Part shown: piece after piece, positions 25,378 through 38,117 of the stretch
Layout of the letters: every line of letters starts with the position of its first letter
Numbering within the stretch: position 1 is the stretch's first letter
Assembly (NCBI GenBank): GCA_964017185.1
Contig: OZ024874.1
Span: 34,262,721 to 34,326,720 of the forward strand
Length of the DNA stretch: 64,000 nucleotides
From: Rugalucina vietnamica
Taxonomy: Eukaryota; Mollusca; Bivalvia; Lucinida; Lucinidae
Direction: 5' to 3'
The notes under the pieces: generated by a model
The model's input: only the letters and a program-made list of their open reading frames with translations
The model's database searches: none
What the model was told of the DNA's origin: nothing
Translations under genes and position numbers: made by a program

Positions 25378-28300
25378 TTGGGCTGTAAAGGCACTTGTAT
25401 GGACTACAAGGCCCACTGGGTCTCGAACTCCCTAAACTCGGTGGGGTTCTGTGAGAAACCATCCCGAGTTGGTACCGACACATTGCAATACTGTACAGAA
25501 ATTTCCATTTTCGGTCATTTTTGTACCCCTATTTTTTCGAAAACTAGAGTTTTCCCGGCATAGCCGCTGATGTGGTTTAAAAGTACGTCCCTTCTACTGT
25601 AAATCCCACTAGGTCGTTTGCTCCCTAAACTCCGCGCACGTCAATGACAGGGGTGCCTCTTACCCCACCCCCAAAACCGACAAATTTCCGACAAACCAGA
25701 GTTTTCCCAGTATAACCGACCTATGGGCTGTAAAGGCACTTGTATGGACTACAAGCCTCACTGGGTCTCGAACTCCTAAACTCGGTGGGGTTTTGTGAGA
25801 AACCAGCCCGAGTTGGTTCCGACACATTGCAATACTATACAGAAATTTCCATTTTTGGTCATTTTTGTACCCCTATTTCTCGAAAACTAGAGTTTTCCCG
25901 GCATAGCCGCTTATGTGGTCTAAAAGTACATTCCTTCTACTGTAAATTCCACTAGGTCGCTTGCTCCCTAAACTCCGCGCACGTCAATGACAGGGGTGCC
26001 TCTTACCCCACCCCCAAAACCATGAATGTTCACGTTTCCCAATGTTTGAGTTGAAATTTCCGACAAACCAGAGTTTTCCCAGTATAACCGACCTATGGGC
26101 TGTAAAGGCACTTGTATGGACTACAAGCCCCACTGGGTCTCGAACTCCCTAAACTCGGTGGGGTTCTGTGAGAAACCAGCCCGAATTGGTACCAACACAT
26201 TGCAAAACTGTACAGAAATTTCCATTTTTGGTCATTTTTGTACCCCTATTTCTAGAAAACTAGAGTTTTCCCGGCATAGCCGCTTATGTGGTCTGAACAT
26301 ACATCCCTTCTACTGTAAATCCCACTAGGTCGCTTGCTCCCTAAACTCCGCGCACGTCAATGACAGGGGTGCCTTATACCCCACCCCCAAACCCATCAAT
26401 GTTCACGTTTCCCAATGTTTGAGTTGAAATTTTCGACAAACCAGAGTTTTCCCAGTATAACCGACCTATGGGCTGTAAAGGCACTTGTATGGACTACAAG
26501 ACCCACTGGGTCTTCAACTCCCTAAACTCGGTGGGGTTCTGTGAGAAACCAGCCCGAGTTGGTACCGACACATTGCAATACTATACAGAAATTTCCATTT
26601 TTGGTCATTTTTGTACCCCTATTTCTCAAAAACTAGAGTTTTCCCGGCATAGCCGCTGATGTGGTCTGAAAGTACATTACTTCTACTGTAAATCCCACTA
26701 GGTCGCTTGCTCCCTAACCTCCGCGCACGTCAATGACAGGGGTGCCTCTTACCCCACCCGCAAACCCATGAATGTTCACGTTTCCCAATGTTTGAGTTGA
26801 AATTTCCGACAAACCAGACCATATAACCGACCTATGGGCTGTAAAGGCACTTGTATAGACTACAAGCCCCACTGGGTCTCGAACTCCCTAAACTCGGTGG
26901 GGTTCTGTGAGAAACCAGCCCGAGTTGGTACCGACACATTGCAATACTATACAGAAATTTCCATTTTCGGTCATCTTTGTACCCCTATTTCTCGAAAACC
27001 AGAGTTTTCCCGACATAGCCGCTTATATGGTCTGAAAGTACATCCCTTCTACTGTAAATCCCACTAGGTCGCTTGCTCCCTAAACTCCGCGCACGTCAAT
27101 GACAGGGGTGCCTCATACCCCACCCCCAAACCCATGAATGTTCACGTTTCCCAATGTTTGAGTTGAAATTTCCGACAAACCAGAGTTTTCCCAGTATTAC
27201 CGACCTATGGGCTGTAAAGGCACTTGTATGGACTACAAGGCCCACTGGGTCTCGAACTCCCTAAACTCGGTGGGGTTCTGTGAGAAACCAGCCCGAGTTG
27301 GTACCGACACATTGCAATACTGTACAGAAATTTCCATTTTCGGTCATTTTTGTACCCCTATTTTTTCAAAAACTACAGTTTTCCCGGCATAGCCGCTTAT
27401 GTGGTTTAAAAGTACGTCCCTTCTACTGTAAATCCCACTAGGTCGTTTGCTCCCTAAACTCCGCGCACGTCAATGACAGGGGTGCCTCTTACCCCACCCC
27501 CAAACCCATGAATGTTCACGTTTCCCAATGTTTGAGTTGAAATTTCCGACAAACCAGAGTTTTCCCAGTATTTCCGTCCTATGGGCTGTAAAGGCACTTG
27601 TATGGACTACAAGCCCCACTGGGTCTCGAACTCCCTAAACTCGGTGGGGTTCTGTGAGAAACCAGCCCGAGTTGGTACCGACACATTGCAATACTGTACA
27701 GAAATTTCCATTTTCGGTCATATTTGTACCCCTATTTCTCGAAAACCAGAGTTTTCCCGACATAGCCGCTTATATGGTCTAAAAGTACATCCCTTCTACT
27801 GTAAATCCCACTAGGTCGCTTGCTCCCTAACCTCCGTGCTCGCCAATCACAGGGGTACCTTATACCCCACCCCCAAACCCATGAATGTTCACGTTTCCCA
27901 ATGTTTGAGTTGAAATTTCCGACAAACCAGAGTTTTCCCAGTATAACCGACCTATGGGCTGTAAAGGCACTTGTATGGACTACAAGCCCCACTGGGTCTC
28001 GAACTCCCTAAACTCGGTGGGGTTCTGTGAGAAACCAGCCCGAGTTGGTACCGACACATTGCAATACTGTAATACTGAATACTGAAATTTCCATTTTTGG
28101 TCATTTTTGTACCCCTATTTCTAGAAAACTAGAGTTTTCCCGGCATAGCCGCTTATGTGGTCTAAAAGTACATTCCTTCTTCTGTAAATCCCACTAGGTC
28201 GCTTGCTCCCTAAACTCCGCGCACGTCAATGACAGGGGTGCCTCTTACCCCACCCCCAAACCCATGAATGTTCACGTTTCCCAATGTTTGAGTTGAAATT

Positions 28301-28709
28301 TCCGACAAACCAGAGTTTTCCCAGTATAACCGACCTATGGGCTGTAAAGGCACTTGTATGGACTACAAGGCCCACTGGGTCTCGAACTCCCTAAACTCGG
28401 TGGGGTTCTGTGAGAAACCAGCCCGAGTTGGTACCGACACATTGCAATACTATACAGAAATTTCCATTTTTGGTCATTTTCGTACCCCTATTTCTCGAAA
28501 ACTAGAGTTTTCCCGGCATAGCCGCTTATGTGGTCTGAAAGTACATTCCTTCTACTGTAAATCCCACTAGGTCGCTTGCTCCCTAAACTCCGCGCACGTC
28601 AATGACAGGGGTGCCTCTTACCCCACCCCCAAAACCATGAATGTTCACGTTTCCCAATGTTTGAGTTGAAATTTCCGACAAACCAGAGTTTTCCCAGTAT
28701 AACCGACCT

Positions 28710-28896
28710 ATGGGCTGTAAAGGCACTTGTATAGACTACAAGCCCCACTGGGTCTCGAACTCCCTAAACTCGGTGGGGTTCTGTGAGAAACCAGCCCGAG
28801 TTGGTACCCCAAACCCCAAACCCATGAATGTTCACGTTTCCCAATGTTTGAGTTGAAATTTCCGACAAACCAGAGTTTTCCCAGTATTACCGACCT
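28710..28896 (+). repeat. Half-length (187 bp) satellite monomer
   Basis: Between two ATGGGCTGTAAAGG starts there are only 187 bp instead of 373. The sequence jumps from GAGTTGGTACC straight to CCAAACCCCAAACCCATG, skipping half of subunit B and the start of subunit A. The result is one chimaeric subunit-length unit. It looks like a single deletion event rather than a survivor of the ancestral 185-bp repeat. Confidence 0.8.
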
Positions 28897-31800
28897 ATGG
28901 GCTGTAAAGGCACTTGTATGGACTACAAGGCCCACTGGGTCTCGAACTCCCTAAACTCGGTGGGGTTCTGTGAGAAACCAGCCCGAGTTGGTACCGACAC
29001 ATTGCAATACTGTACAGAAATTTCCATTTTCGGTCATTTTTGTACCCCTATTTTTTCAAAAACTACAGTTTTCCCGGCATAGCCGCTTATGTGGTTTAAA
29101 AGTACGTCCCTTCTACTGTAAATCCCACTAGGTCGTTTGCTCCCTAAACTCCGCGCACGTCAATGACAGGGGTGCCTCTTACCCCACCCCCAAACCCATG
29201 AATGTTCACGTTTCCCAATGTTTGAGTTGAAATTTCCGACAAACCAGAGTTTTCCCAGTATAACCAACCTATGGGCTGTAAAGGCACTTGTATGGACTAC
29301 AAGCCCCACTGGGTCTCGAACTCCCTAAACTCGGTGGGGTTCTGTGAGAAACCAGCCCGAGTTGGTACCGACACATTGCAATACTGTACAGAAATTTCCA
29401 TTTTCGGTCATCTTTGTACCCCTATTTCTCGAAAACCAGAGTTTTCCCGACATAGCCGCTTATATGGTCTAAAAGAACATCCCTTCTACTGTAAATCCCA
29501 CTAGGTCACTTGCTCCCTAAACTCCGTGCTCGCCAATCACAGGGGTACCTTATACCCCACCCCCAAACCCATGAATGTTCACGTTTCCCAATGTTTGAGT
29601 TAAAATTTCCGACAAACCAGAGTTTTCCCAGTATAACCGACCTATGGGCTGTAAAGGCACTTGTATGAACTACAAGCCCCACTGGGTCTCGAACTCCCTA
29701 AACTCGGTGGGGTTCTGTGAGAAACCAGCCCGTGTTGGTACCGACACATTGCAATACTGTACAGAAATTTCCATTTTTGGTCATTTTTGTACCCCTATTT
29801 CTAGAAAACTAGAGTTTTCCCGGCATAGCCGCTTATGTGGTCTGAAAAAACATCCCTTCTACTGTAAATCCCACTAGGTCGCTTGCTCCCTAAACTCCGT
29901 GCACGTCAATGACAGGGGTGCCTTATACCCCACCCCCAAACCCATGAATGTTCACGTTTCCCAATGTTTGAGTTGAAATTTTCGACAAACCAGAGTTTTC
30001 CCAGTATAACCGACCTATGGGCTGTAAAGGCACTTGTATGGACTACAAGACCCAATGGGTCTTAAACTCCCTAAACTCGGTGGGGTTCTGTGAGAAACCA
30101 GCCCGAGTTGGTACCGACACATTGCAATACTATACAGAAATTTCCATTTTTGGTCATTTTTGTACCCCTATTTCTCGAAAACTAGAGTTTTCCCGGCATA
30201 GCCGCTTATGTGGTCTGAAAGTACATTCCTTCTACTGTAAATCCCACTAGGTCGCTTGCTCCCTAAACTCCGCGCACGTCAATGACAGGGGTGCCTCTTA
30301 CCCCACCCCCAAAACCATGAATGTTCACGTTTCCCAATGTTTGAGTTGAAATTTCCGACAAACCAGAGTTTTCCCAGTATAACCGACCTATGGGCTGTAA
30401 AGGCACTTGTATAGACTACAAGCCCCACTGGGTCTCGAACTCCCTAAACTCGGTGGGGTTCTGTGAGAAACCAGCCCGAGTTGGTACCGACACATTGCAA
30501 TACTATACAGAAATTTCCATTTTCGGTCATCTTTGTACCCCTATTTCTCGAAAACCAGAGTTTTCCCGACATAGCCGCTTATATGGTCTGAAAGTACATC
30601 CCTTCTACTGTAAATCCCACTAGGTCGCTTGCTCCCTAAACTCCGCGCACGTCAATGACAGGGGTGCCTCATACCCCACCCGCAAACCCATGAATGTTCA
30701 CGTTTCCCAATGTTTGAGTTGAATTTTCCGACAAACCAGAGTTTTCCCAGTATAACCGACCTATGGGCTGTAAAGGCACTTGTATAGACTACAAGCCCCA
30801 CTGGGTCTCGAACTCCCTAAACTCGGTGGGGTTCTGTGAGAAACCAGCCCGAGTTGGTACCGACACATTGCAATACTGTACAGAAATTTCCATTTTTGGT
30901 CATTTTTGTACCCCTATTATTTCGAAAACTAGAGTTTTCACGGCATAGCCGCTTATGTGGTCTGAAAGTACATTCCTTCTACTGTAAATCCCATTAGGTC
31001 GCTTGCTCCCTAAACTCCGCGCACGTCAATGACAGGGGTGCCTCATACCCCACCCCCAAACCCATGAATGTTCACGTTTCCCAATGTTTGAGTTGAAATT
31101 TTCGACAAACCAGAGTTTTCCCAGTATAACCGCCCTATGGGCTGTAAAGGCACTTGTATGGACTACAAGCCTCACTGGGTCTCGAACTCCCTAAACTCGG
31201 TGGGGTTCTGTGAGAAACCAGCCCGAGTTGGTACCGACACATTGCAATACTGTACAGAAATTTCCATTTTTGGTCATTTTTGTACCCCTATTATTTCGAA
31301 AACTAGAGTTTTCCCGGCATAGCCGCTTATATGGTCTAAAAGTACATCCCTTCTACTGTAAATCCCACTAGGTCGCTTGCTCCCTAACCTCCGCGCACGT
31401 CAATGACAGGGGTGCCTCATATCCCACCCCCAAACCCATGAATGTTCACGTTTCCCAATGTTTGAGTTGAAATTTCCGACAAACCAGAGTTTTCCCTGTA
31501 TTACCGACCTATGGGCTGTAAAGGCACTTGTATGGACTACAAGGCCCACTGGGTCTCGAACTCCCTAAACTCGGTTGGGTTCTGTGAGAAACCAGCCCGA
31601 GTTGGTACCGACACATTGCAATACTGTACAGAAATTTCCATTTTCGGTCATTTTTGTACCCCTATTTTTTCGAAAACTAGAGTTTTCCCGGCGTAGCCGC
31701 TTATGTGGTTTAAAAGTACGTCCCTTCTACTGTAAATCCCACTAGGTCGTTTGCTCCCTAAACTCCGCGCACGTCAGTGACAGGGGTGCCTCTTACCCCA

Positions 31801-34800
31801 CCCCCAAACCCATGAATGTTCACGTTTCCCAATGTTTGAGTTGAAATTTCCGACAAACCAGAGTTTTCCCAGTATAACCGACCTATGGGCTGTAAAGGCA
31901 CTTGTATGGACTACAAGCCTCACTGGGTCTCGAACTCCCTAAACTCGGTGGGGTTCTGTGAGAAACCAGCCCGAGTTGGTACCGACACATTGCAATACTA
32001 TACAGAAATTTCCATTTTTGGTCATTTTTGTACCCCTATTTCTCGAAAACTGGAGTTTTCCCGGCATAGCCGCTTATGTGGTCTAAAAGTACATTCCTTC
32101 TACTGTAAATCCCACTAGGTCGCTTGCTCCCTAAGCTCCGCGCACGTCAATGACAGGGGTGCCTCTTACCCCACCCCCAAAACCATGAATGTTCACGTTT
32201 CCCAATGTTTGAGTTGAAATTTCCGACAAACCAGAGTTTTCCCAGTATAACCGACCTATGGGCTGTAAAGGCACTTGTATAGACTACAAGCCCCACTGGG
32301 TCTCGAACTCCCTAAACTCGGTGGGGTTCTGTGAGAAACCAGCCCGAGTTGGTACCGACACATTGCAATACTATACAGAAATTTCCATTTTTGGTCATTT
32401 TTGTACCCCTATTTCTCGAAAACTAGAGTTTTCCCGGCATAGCCGCTTATGTGGTCTGAAAGTACATTCCTTCTACTGTAAATCCCACTAGGTCGCTTGC
32501 TCCCTAAACTCCGCGCACGTCAATGACAGGGGTGCCACTTACCCCAACCCCAAAACCATGAATGTTCACGTTTCCCAATGTTTGAGTTGAAATTTCCGAC
32601 AAACCAGAGTTTTCCCAGTATAACCGACCTATGGGCTGTAAAGGCACTTGTATAGACTACAAGCCCCACTGGATCTCGAACTCCCTAAACTCGGTGGGGT
32701 TCTGTGAGAAACCAGCCCGAGTTGGTACCGACACATTGCAATACTGTACAGAAATTTCCATTTTTGGTCATTTTTTTACCCCTATTATTTCGAAAACTAG
32801 AGTTTTCCCGGCATAGCCGGTTATGTGGTCTGAAAGTACATTCCTTCTACTCTAAATCCCACTAGGTCGCTTGCTCCCTAAACTCCGCGCACGTCAATGA
32901 CAGGGGTGCCTCATACCCCACCCCCAAACCCATGAATGTTCACGTTTCCCAATGTTTGAGTTGAAATTTTCGACAAACCAGAGTTTTCCCAGTATAACCG
33001 CCCTATGGGCTGTAAAGGCACTTGTATGGACTACAAGACCCACTGGGTCTCGAACTCCCTAAACTCGGTGGGGTTCTGTGAGAAACCAGCCCGAGTTGGT
33101 ACCGACACATTGCAATACTATACAGAAATTTCCATTTTTGGTCATTTTTGTACCCCTATTTCTCGAAAACTAGAGTTTTCCCGGCATAGCCGCTTATGTG
33201 GTCTGAAAGTACATTCCTTCTACTGTAAATCCCATTAGGTCGCTTGCTCCCTAAACTCCGCGCACGTCAATGACAGGGGTGCCTCTTACCCCACCCCCAA
33301 AACCATGAATGTTCACGTTTCCCAATGTTTGAGTTGAAATTTCCGACAAACCAGAGTTTTCCCAGTATAACCGACCTATGGGCTGTAAAGGCACTTGTAT
33401 AGACTACAAGCCCCACTGGGTCTCGAACTCCCTAAACTCGGTTGGGTTCTGTGAGAAACCAGCCCGAGTTGGTACCGACACATTGCAATACTATACAGAA
33501 ATTTCCATTTTCGGTCATCTTTGTACCCCTATTTCTCGAAAACCAGAGTTTTCCCGACATAGCCGCTTATATGGTCTGAAAGTACATCCCTTCTACTGTA
33601 AATCCCACTAGGTCGCTTGCTCCCTAAACTGCGCGCACGTCAATGACAGGGGTGCCTCATACCCCACCCCCAAACCCATGAATGTTCACGTTTCCCAATG
33701 TTTGAGTTGAAATTTCCGACAAACCAGAGTTTTCCCAGTATTACCGACCTATGGGCTGTAAAGGCACTTGTATGGACTACAAGGCCCACTGGGTCTCGAA
33801 CTCCCTAAACTCGGTGGGGTTCTGTGAGAAACCAGCCCGAGTTGGTACCGACACATTGCAATACTGTACATAAATTTCCATTTTCGGTCATTTTTGTACC
33901 CCTATTGTTTCGAAAACTAGAGTTTTCCCGGCATAGCCGCTTATGTGGTTTAAAAGTACGTCCCTTCTACTGTAAATCCCACTAGGTCGTTTGCTCCCTA
34001 AACTCCGCGCACGTCAATGACAGGGGTGCCTCATACTCACACCCAAAACCATGAATGTTCACGTTTCCCAATGTTTGAGTTGAAATTTCCGACAAACCAG
34101 AGTTTTCCCAGTATAACCGACCTATGGGCTGTAAAGGCACTTGTATGGACTACAAGTCCCACTGGGTCTCGAACTCCCTAAACTCGGTGGGGTTCTGTGA
34201 GAAATCAGCCCGAGTTGGTACCGACACATTGCAATACTGTACAGAAATTTCCATTTTCGGTCATTTTTGTACCCCTATTTTTTCGAAAACTAGAGTTTTC
34301 CCGGCATAGCCGCTTATGTGGTTTAAAAGTACGTCCCTTCTACTGTAAATCCCACTAAGTCGTTTGCTCCCTAAACTCCGCGCACGTCAATGACAGGGGT
34401 GCCTCTTACCCCACCCCCAAACCCATGAATGTTCACGTTTCCCAATGTTTGAGTTGAAATTTCCGACAAACCAGAGTTTTCCCAGTATTACCGACCTATG
34501 GGCTGTAAAGGCACTTGTATGGACTACAAGGCCCACTGGGTCTCGAACTCCCTAAACTCGGTTGGGTTCTGTGAGAAACCAGCCCGAGTTGGTACCGACA
34601 CATTGCAATAGTGTACAGAAATTTCCATTTTCGGTCATTTTTGTACCCCTATTTTTTCGAAAACTAGAGTTTTCCCGGCATAGCCGCTTATGTGGTTTAA
34701 AAGTACGTCCCATCTACTGTAAATCCCACTAGGTCGTTTGCTCCCTAAACTCCGCGCACGTCAATGACAGGGGTGCCTCTTACCCGACCCCCAAACCCAT

Positions 34801-36473
34801 GAATGTTCACGTTTCCCAATGTTTGAGTTGAAATTTCCGACAAACCAGAGTTTTCCCAGTATAACCGACCTATGGGCTGTAAAGGCACTTGTATGGACTA
34901 CAAGCCTCACTGGGTCTCGAACTCCCTAAACTCGGTGGGGTTCTGTGAGAAACCAGCCCGAGTTGGTACCGACACATTGCAATACTGTACAGAAATTTCC
35001 ATTTTTGGTCATTTTTGTACCCCTATTTCTAGAAAACTAGAGTTTTCCCGGCATAGCCGCTTATGTGGTCTGAAAGTACATTCCTTCTTCTGTAAATCCC
35101 ACTAGGTCGCTTGCTCCCTAAACTCCGCGCACGTCAATGACAGGGGTGCCTCTTACCCCACCCCCAAACCAATGAATGTTCACGTTTCCCAATGTTTGAG
35201 TTGAAATTTCCGACAAACCAGAGTTTTCCCAGTATAACCGACCTATGGGCTGTAAAGGCACTTGTATAGACTACAAGCCCCACTGGGTCTCGAACTCCCT
35301 AAACTCGGTGGGGTTCTGTGAGAAACCAGCCCGAGTTGGTACCGACACATTGCAATACTATACAGAAATTTCCATTTTCGGTCATCTTTGTACCCCTATT
35401 TCTCGAAAACCAGAGTTTTCCCGACATAGCCGCTTATATGGTCTGAAAGTACATCCATTCTACTGTAAATCCCACTAGGTCGCTTGCTCCCTAACCTCCG
35501 CGCACGTCAATGACAGGGGTGCCTCATACCCCACCCCCAAACCCATGAATGTTCACGTTTCCCAATGTTTGAGTTGAAATTTCCGACAAACCAGTTTTCC
35601 CAGTATAACCGACCTATGGGCTGTAAAGGTACTTGTATGGACTACAAGCCCCACTGGGTCTCGAACTCCCTAAACTCGGTGGGGTTCTGTGAGAAACCAG
35701 CCCGAGTTGGTACCGACACATTGCAATACTGTACAGAAATTTCCATTTTTGGTCAATTTTGTACCCCTATTTTTTCGAAAACTAGAGTTTTCCCGGCATA
35801 GCCGCTTATCTGGTCTAAAAATACATCCCTTCTACTGTAAATCCCACTAGGTCGCTTGCTCCCTAAACTCCGCGAACGTCAATGACAGGGGTGCCTCTTA
35901 CCCCACCTCCAAACCCGTGAATGTTCACGTTTCCCAATGTTTGAGTTGAAATTTCCGACAAACCAGAGTTTTCCCAGTATAACCGACCTATGGGCTGTAA
36001 AGGCACTTGTATGGACTACAAGCCCCACTGGGTCTCGAACTCCCTAAACTCGGTGGGGTTCTGTGAGAAACCAGCCCGAGTTGGTACCGACACATTGCAA
36101 TACTATACAGAAATTTCCATTTTTGGTCATTTTTGTACCCCTGTTTCTCGAAAACTAGAGTTTTCCCGGCATAGCCAATTATGTGGTCTAAAAGTACATA
36201 CATTCTACTGTAAATCCAACTAGGTCGCTTGCTCCCTAAACTCCGCGCACGTCAATGACAGGGGTGCCTCTTACCCCACCCCCAAACCCATGAATGTTCA
36301 TGTTTCCCAATGTTTGAGTTGAAATTTCCGACAAACCAGAGTTTTCCCAGTATTACCGACCTATGGGCTGTAAAGGCACTTGTATGGACTACAAGGCCCA
36401 CTGGGTCTCGAACTCCCTAAACTCGGTGGGGTTCTGTGAGAAACCAGCCCGAGTTGGTACCGACACATTGCAA

Positions 36474-37722
36474 TACTATTCCCTATTTCTCGAAAACCAG
36501 AGTTTTCCCGACATAGCCGTCTATATGGTCTGAAAGTACATCCCTTCTACTGTAAATCCCACTAGGTCGCTTGCTCCCTAAACTCCGCGCATGTCAATGA
36601 CAGGGGTGCCTCATACCCGACCCCCAAACCAAGGAATGTTCACGTTTCCCAATGTTTGAGTTGAAATTTCCGACAAACCAGAGTTTTCCCAGTATAACCG
36701 ATCTCTGGGCTGTAAAGGCACTTGTATGGACTACAAGCCCCACTGGGTCTCGAACTCCCTAAACTCGGTGGGGTTCTGTGAGAAACCAGCCCGAGTTGGT
36801 ACCGACACATTGCAATACTGTACAGAAATTTCCATTTTTGGTCATTTTTGTACCCCTATTTTTTCGAAAACTAGAGTTTTCCCGGCATAGCCGCTTATGT
36901 GGTCTAAAAGTACATCCCTTCTACTGTAAATCCCACTAGGTCGCTTGCTCCCTAAACTCCGCGCACGTCAATGACAGGGGTGCCTCTTACCCCACCCCCA
37001 AACCCATGAATGTTCACGTTTCCCAATGTTTGAGTTGAAATTTTCGACAAACAAGAGTTTTCCCAGTATAACCGACCTATGGGCTGTATGGACTACAAGA
37101 CCCACTGGGTCTTGAACTCCCTAAACTCGGTGGGGTTCTGTGAGAAACCAGCCCGAGTTGGTACCGACACATTGCAATACTATACAGAAATTTCCATTTT
37201 TGGTCATTTTTGTACCACTATTTCTCAAAAACTAGAGTTTTCCCGGCATAGCCGCTTATGTGGTCTGAAAGTACATTCCTTCTACTGTAAATCCCACTAG
37301 GTCGCGTGCTCCCTAACCTCCGCGCACGTCAATGACAGGGGTGCCTCTTACCCCACCCGCAAACCCATGAATGTTCACGTTTCCCAATGTTTGAGTTGAA
37401 ATTTCCGACAAACCAGAGTTTTCCCAATGTTTGAGTTAAAATTTCCGACAAACCAGAGTTTTCCCAGTATAACCGACCTATGGGCTGTAAAGGCACTTGT
37501 ATAGACTACAAGCCCCACTGGGTCTCGAACTCCCTAAACTCGGTGCGGTTCCGTGAGAAACCAGCCTGAGTTGGTACCGACACATTGCAATACTATACAG
37601 AAATTGCCATTTTCGGTCATCAAAGTTTTCCCGACATAGCCGCTTATGTGGTCTGAAAGTACATCCCTTCTACTGTAAATCCCACTAGGTCGCTTGCTCC
37701 CTAAACTCCGCGCACGTCAATG
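36474..37722 (+). repeat. Degenerate right edge of the satellite array
   Basis: Monomers near the edge carry more rearrangements. There is a deletion of roughly 30 bp at 36480, a 12-bp loss at 37087 (GGGCTGTATGG), and a 46-bp local duplication at 37380-37470 (ATTTCCGACAAACCAGAG present twice). A further deletion lies at 37620 (GGTCATCAAAGTTTTCCC). The array ends after CGCACGTCAATG at 37722. Edge decay is what unequal-exchange models predict, since end monomers are homogenised less. Confidence 0.8.
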
Positions 37723-37880
37723 CGGCTGTTTCGGCTACATATGCCAGCAATTTCTGCTACTTCGGCTGGTCAGGCTACTCCGGCCAGCCGAAGTAGCCTA
37801 CCAATTTCTGCTACTTCGGCTGGTAAGGCTACTCCGGCCAGCCGAAGTAGCCTACCTCGGCTGGTCAGGCTACTTCGGCT
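37723..37880. repeat. GC-rich hairpin minisatellite at the array edge
   Basis: A 54-bp unit occurs twice (from 37748 and from 37802) plus a partial third copy. Each unit contains GCTACTTCGGCTGG followed about 11 bases later by its perfect reverse complement CCAGCCGAAGTAGC, so each folds as a strong 14-bp stem. It sits directly against the end of the satellite. The short frames that cross it are simply the repeat translated. Confidence 0.85.
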
Positions 37881-37914
37881 AACTTCACCCATCTCCCGTG
37901 AACGCTGTTTCGTA

Positions 37915-38117
37915 ATCAATCGATCATTTCACCGCTGTGTCTGGTGTAGGGTCGAGCCCCGCCCTGGCCACATGTGAGACAAGCCAAGTTCTGCTTGCGG
38001 GTGTGCCATGTGGTTTTTCTCGGGGATCTCCCGTTTTCGCCCCACCAACTGATAAGCCTGTCTCATATGAGCTGAAATAATCTTGAAAGTGACGTATAAC
38101 TGAATTTCAAAAAAAAT
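37915..38117 (+). mobile_element. 5'-truncated SINE copy
   Basis: From AATCAATCGATCATTTCACC to TTCAAAAAAAA this aligns with the full SINE at 55614. Both have GATCATT(C/T)..CACC.CTGTG, a shared body block ACATGTG(A/G)GACAAGC, GTTCTGCTTGCGGGTGTG, CCCGTTTTCGCC and GTCTC.TATGAG. The tRNA-like A-box part is missing, so it is a truncated, diverged copy ending in a short A tract. Confidence 0.75.

Larger units (their letters stand above)
18267..37722 (+). repeat. Satellite array, right arm (about 52 monomers, inverted)
   Basis: The same 373-bp satellite in reverse complement to the left arm; the open frame is now on the plus strand (starts at 18331, 18704, 19076, 19449, 19822 and so on). Monomer variants of the left arm are found here in the same relative order, so the two arms descend from one array. 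The right arm has more indel-bearing monomers than the left: short deletions near 22573, 24792, 25675, 36474, 37083 and 37620, and a half-length monomer at 28710. It stops at 37722 in mid-monomer, just after the CGCACGTCAATG block. Confidence 0.97.

Noticed and set aside
312..37300. About 100 frames of 61-77 codons, one per satellite monomer, that look like a large gene family of small cysteine-rich proteins
   Set aside because: They follow the DNA repeat exactly. Indels that change the C-terminus are common, and some monomers have no frame. Overlapping frames on both strands are equally conserved, and there is no promoter, signal peptide or start context that separates them from the repeat.
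1..37722. A CRISPR-like array or phage tandem array
   Set aside because: There are no unique spacers between short repeats. The whole 373-bp unit is repeated, in a eukaryotic context with transposons and SINEs.
37694..37977. Two overlapping frames rich in repeated LLRLVRLLRPAE or SATPASRSS
   Set aside because: Different frames of the 54-bp hairpin minisatellite, running into a SINE.
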